Source of the DNA: Candidatus Hikarchaeia archaeon HikBin4
Lineage (GTDB): Archaea; Halobacteriota; Halobacteria; Halobacteriales; Hikarchaeaceae
Assembly (NCBI GenBank): GCA_009889685.1
Contig: WTZT01000026.1
Span: 1 to 8,163, forward strand
DNA: 8,163 nucleotides
Direction of reading: 5' to 3'
Shown: positions 6,160-8,163 of the stretch, piece by piece
Layout: the number at the start of each line of letters is the position of its first letter
Position numbering within the stretch: the first letter of the stretch is position 1
Translations under genes and position numbers: made by a program
The notes under the pieces: generated by a model
The model's input: only the letters and a program-made list of their open reading frames with translations
Told to the model about the DNA's origin: nothing
Databases searched by the model: none

Positions 6160-7437
6160 TTATCTCTCAATCGAACTAGCTGCGCGTATCAGTTTCTTCT
6201 CTTGAAATCTTGCACCCACAAATTGAACTCCCACCGGACCACTATCTTTATCCCATTCTGCAGGAATTGAAATAGCTGGCAATCCCGCGAGATTCACAGG
6301 AACTGTATTCGAATCGGAGAGATACATTTTAAGAGGATCTTTTTCCCCTTCTCCCAACTTAAATGGGAGTACTGGCATCGTGGGAGATGCAACAACTTCG
6401 ATTTCCTTGAACGCGTTTTCAAACTCTTTACGCACCCATGCCTTTACCCTCTGTGCCTTTGCATAATATCTATCTTGATATCCTGCCGACAACGCGTATG
6501 TTCCCAAGAGAATTCTTCTTTTGACTTCTTTTCCAAATCCGATCTCCCTCGAAGCAGAAAACATTTGATTCCAATCTCCCCCAAAACCACTAGCAACGCC
6601 ATATCTAACTCCATCATATCTAGCCAAATTTGAAGATGCTTCTGACATGGCAATTATGTAGTATGCCGCAACCGCTTTCTCGAGAGATGGGAGCGTGATC
6701 TCTTTGATTGTGCATCCTTTTTCTTTCATTTGCTCCATCGACGACTCGAATGGTTCTAATACATTTTTATCCATTCCTTTTATCAGCTCCACCGGGACTC
6801 CCACCGTCATTCCATCAACTTCCCCACTTGCATACTTTGCATATTTGCCACCTTTTCCTATATCCAAACTAGTTGAATCTTTCACATCCACTCCCGCTAT
6901 CACATCTAGTAATTTCGCCGCATCTTCCACCGTTCTTGCTATGGGGCCAATTTGTTCCAACGAATTTGCATATGCTATCAATCCGTATCGAGAAACTAGC
7001 CCATAGGTTGGCTTGATCCCTACGACACCACAGAATGCAGCTGGACACCTAATGGATCCTCCTGTATCGGTCCCCAAACTAAACATAGCTTCTCCCGAAG
7101 CAACGGCAGCAGCCGAACCTCCTGAAGAACCTCCTGCAACTAGGTCCTCATTATGTGGATTTAATGTAGGCCCAAAATAAGACGTCTCTGTAGTTGTGCC
7201 CATCCCAAATTCATCCATATTGGTCTTTCCTACTATAGTTGCTCCTGCTGCTTTTATTTTCTCTACCACTGTGGCATCATAAGGGGGGATGTAATCCTTT
7301 AACATTGCAGACCCGCATGTTGTGCGTATACCTTTTGTAGATATATTATCTTTTATAGCAACAGTACATCCCCTTAAAGGCCCTTTCTTACTACCTTTTG
7401 AATCAATTCTCGTTATAAATGAATTAATGTTTTTCAT
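6160..7437 (-). CDS. gatA: GatA, Asp-tRNA(Asn)/Glu-tRNA(Gln) amidotransferase subunit A
   Basis: This amidase-signature subunit of GatCAB releases ammonia from glutamine, which GatB uses to amidate mischarged Asp-tRNA(Asn) or Glu-tRNA(Gln). The Ser-cisSer-Lys triad is intact: K29 in VAIKDN, S104 in GGSSGGSA and the nucleophile S128 in DTGGSIRCPA. The spacings of 75 and 24 residues equal those in S. aureus GatA (K79, S154, S178). Other GatA markers are NMDEFGMGTTTE, GVVGIKPTYGLVSRYGL and the C-terminal PVGVQFVG. At 425 residues it is shorter at the N-terminus than bacterial GatA (about 480), which matches haloarchaeal forms as I recall them. The start is an ATG overlapping the gatC stop by four bases, so translation is probably coupled. 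gatB is not in the window. The stop lies 20 bases from the stop of the convergent winged-helix gene. Confidence 0.98.
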   Translation of the reverse strand: MKNINSFITRIDSKGSKKGPLRGCTVAIKDNISTKGIRTTCGSAMLKDYIPPYDATVVEKIKAAGATIVGKTNMDEFGMGTTTETSYFGPTLNPHNEDLVAGGSSGGSAAAVASGEAMFSLGTDTGGSIRCPAAFCGVVGIKPTYGLVSRYGLIAYANSLEQIGPIARTVEDAAKLLDVIAGVDVKDSTSLDIGKGGKYAKYASGEVDGMTVGVPVELIKGMDKNVLEPFESSMEQMKEKGCTIKEITLPSLEKAVAAYYIIAMSEASSNLARYDGVRYGVASGFGGDWNQMFSASREIGFGKEVKRRILLGTYALSAGYQDRYYAKAQRVKAWVRKEFENAFKEIEVVASPTMPVLPFKLGEGEKDPLKMYLSDSNTVPVNLAGLPAISIPAEWDKDSGPVGVQFVGARFQEKKLIRAASSIER

Positions 7438-7718
7438 CGAACTTTAGGACCCTTGAAATAATCTTTTTTTGTGGTTTCATCTATATTCTGAAAAACTTCT
7501 TCTCGTGGCAACGAATTCTCCTTTTTATCATTGCGCAATACATTTTTTACATCCAATTGAATTTCAATTTCAGGGACTTCATCTAGAATGTCAAAATAAC
7601 TGATAATCTGTTTAAATTGTCTAGTAAATATTTCTACTTCATCATCATCGAGGTCAATTTTAGCCAATTCAGAAATATGTTTGACCGTTTCCGCATCAAC
7701 CTCCATCCGCTCACTCAT
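7434..7718 (-). CDS. gatC: GatC, Asp-tRNA(Asn)/Glu-tRNA(Gln) amidotransferase subunit C
   Basis: This 94-residue subunit wraps around GatA and helps hold it to GatB; it has no catalytic site. Diagnostic features are the N-terminal helix VKHISELAKIDLDDDEVEIF, the following FKQIISYFDILDEV segment, and the C-terminal YFKGPKVR, which resembles the conserved GatC ending that packs in the GatA interface. The length is standard. The start is the ATG at 7716-7718; a second in-frame Met four codons later is possible. It heads the gatC-gatA pair, overlapping gatA by four bases. No Shine-Dalgarno sequence is visible. The 48 bases upstream separate it from the PHP gene on the same strand and may contain its own promoter. 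Confidence 0.95.
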   Translation of the reverse strand: MSERMEVDAETVKHISELAKIDLDDDEVEIFTRQFKQIISYFDILDEVPEIEIQLDVKNVLRNDKKENSLPREEVFQNIDETTKKDYFKGPKVR

Positions 7719-7760
7719 GCTCTAGCTACTCTGGATTAGGCGGTAAGCATTTCGAACCAA

Positions 7761-7770
7761 TTTTTTTTAT
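7761..7770 (-). promoter_or_regulatory. Possible TATA box for gatCA
   Basis: Read on the minus strand, an ATAAAAAAAA block lies about 43-52 bases before the gatC ATG and overlaps the stop codon of the upstream PHP gene, after a purine-rich stretch that could act as a BRE. An archaeal start site about 25 bases downstream would leave a leader of about 20 bases. It is the only A/T-rich element in this gap. It could equally be just the AAA/AAG-rich lysine codons and stop of the preceding gene running on. Confidence 0.3.
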
Positions 7771-8163
7771 CTCTTCTTCTTTATGCGACGTTTTATCACT
7801 CTACCTATTCCAGATGCCCCCTGCGAGATAGTAATTCCTAGTGGAGTCCTCTGCCCCCAGACTTCCGTTTTTCCATCTCTTATGGATTTTACTATGCTCT
7901 CTACTGTGTCCCCCTCCGTCTGGACTCTAACACCTGCCATTCCTACCATTTTTGCGATATGGGGGTCGGAGCCTCCTGTCATTGTAAGATTATGCCTTTC
8001 TGCAAAATTCTTTGCCCTTCTATTTCCCTTTCCTGTTATCCACCTCGAATTATATACTTCAACAGCATCTATTTTAGACAATCTCTCATCTGAAATTTTA
8101 ACCCCGACTCCGTGCCTTGTTTTTTGGAATGGGTGCGGTACTATTGCAACTCCTCCCAATTCC
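7767..8163 (-). CDS. PHP-domain protein, C-terminal part (5'-partial, runs off right edge)
   Basis: About 131 C-terminal residues are visible; the frame stays open to the window edge (GAA at 8160-8162 precedes a TTG that should be an internal Leu). The protein resembles PHP-fold metal-dependent phosphoesterases. It has VPHPF with a His codon at 8133-8135, then AVEVYNSR, and a GGSDPH motif whose Asp (7965-7967) and His (7959-7961) form the D-x-H metal pair that closes the PHP active site. The first HxH and other metal ligands would be on the missing N-terminal side. Small archaeal PHP proteins of this sort are usually annotated only as PHP-domain or metal-dependent phosphoesterase, and the substrate is unknown. 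The C-terminus ends in a strongly basic tail (KRRIKKKR), which could contact nucleic acid or a membrane; that is inference. It lies 48 bases upstream of gatC on the same strand. Confidence 0.85.
   Translation of the reverse strand, partial: ELGGVAIVPHPFQKTRHGVGVKISDERLSKIDAVEVYNSRWITGKGNRRAKNFAERHNLTMTGGSDPHIAKMVGMAGVRVQTEGDTVESIVKSIRDGKTEVWGQRTPLGITISQGASGIGRVIKRRIKKKR

Noticed and set aside
6695..7006. Plus-strand open frame of 103 codons opposite gatA
   Set aside because: It is antisense to a highly conserved stretch of gatA, and its Ser/Pro/Ile-rich composition is typical of a shadow frame.
7719..7766. tRNA or small RNA gene in the gap upstream of gatC
   Set aside because: The gap is only 48 bases, too short for a tRNA, and no cloverleaf or stable stem is visible.
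1..8163. CRISPR array, insertion sequence, toxin-antitoxin or defence genes
   Set aside because: There are no spaced direct repeats, transposase motifs, terminal inverted repeats or defence-type domains. All long frames are accounted for by metabolic, tRNA-amidation, DNA-binding or PHP proteins.

Overview
The window looks like archaeal chromosome from the halobacterial side of Euryarchaeota. The evidence is in the proteins. MenB, GatA, GatC and the small winged-helix protein closely match what I remember of haloarchaeal versions, including an N-terminally compact GatA of about 425 residues and a GatC ending in a YFKGP motif. The DNA, however, is AT-rich (roughly 40% GC by eye) and the proteins carry plenty of lysine, without the strong acidic bias of salt-in haloarchaea. 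A low-GC, non-hyperhalophilic relative of Haloarchaea, such as the marine Hikarchaeia (Marine Group IV), would fit. That placement is inference from memory and was not searched.

Positions 1-5759 (+ strand) hold a classical o-succinylbenzoate-route menaquinone cluster in the order menD (5' end cut off by the window edge), menB, menA, menC, menE. MenD makes SEPHCHC from isochorismate and 2-oxoglutarate. MenC dehydrates SHCHC to o-succinylbenzoate, MenE activates that to its CoA ester, and MenB closes the ring to DHNA-CoA. MenA then prenylates DHNA in the membrane. MenF (isochorismate synthase), MenH, a DHNA-CoA thioesterase and the final methyltransferase are not in the window. menC and menE overlap by four bases, and the other gaps are about 25-65 bases, so one co-transcribed unit is likely. 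A perfect 8-bp inverted repeat lies between menD and menB.

Positions 5786-6139 (+) encode a 117-residue winged helix-turn-helix protein, 26 bases after menE. It may be part of the same unit and is a candidate regulator.

Positions 6160-7718 (- strand) hold gatC and gatA, overlapping by four bases. They encode two subunits of the tRNA-dependent amidotransferase; gatB is not in the window. gatA converges on the winged-helix gene, with 20 bases between the stop codons. Upstream of gatC on the same strand, and running off the right edge, is the C-terminal part of a PHP-domain protein.

Most of this is ordinary metabolic and translation machinery. The points worth a second look are a threonine where MenE should carry its A10 catalytic lysine, the aspartate-type (bicarbonate-independent) MenB active site, the cysteine-free winged-helix protein linked to the quinone genes, and the unusually serine-rich, pyrimidine-rich coding of the men genes other than menB. 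I found no RNA gene, mobile element, CRISPR array or novel defence-like system.
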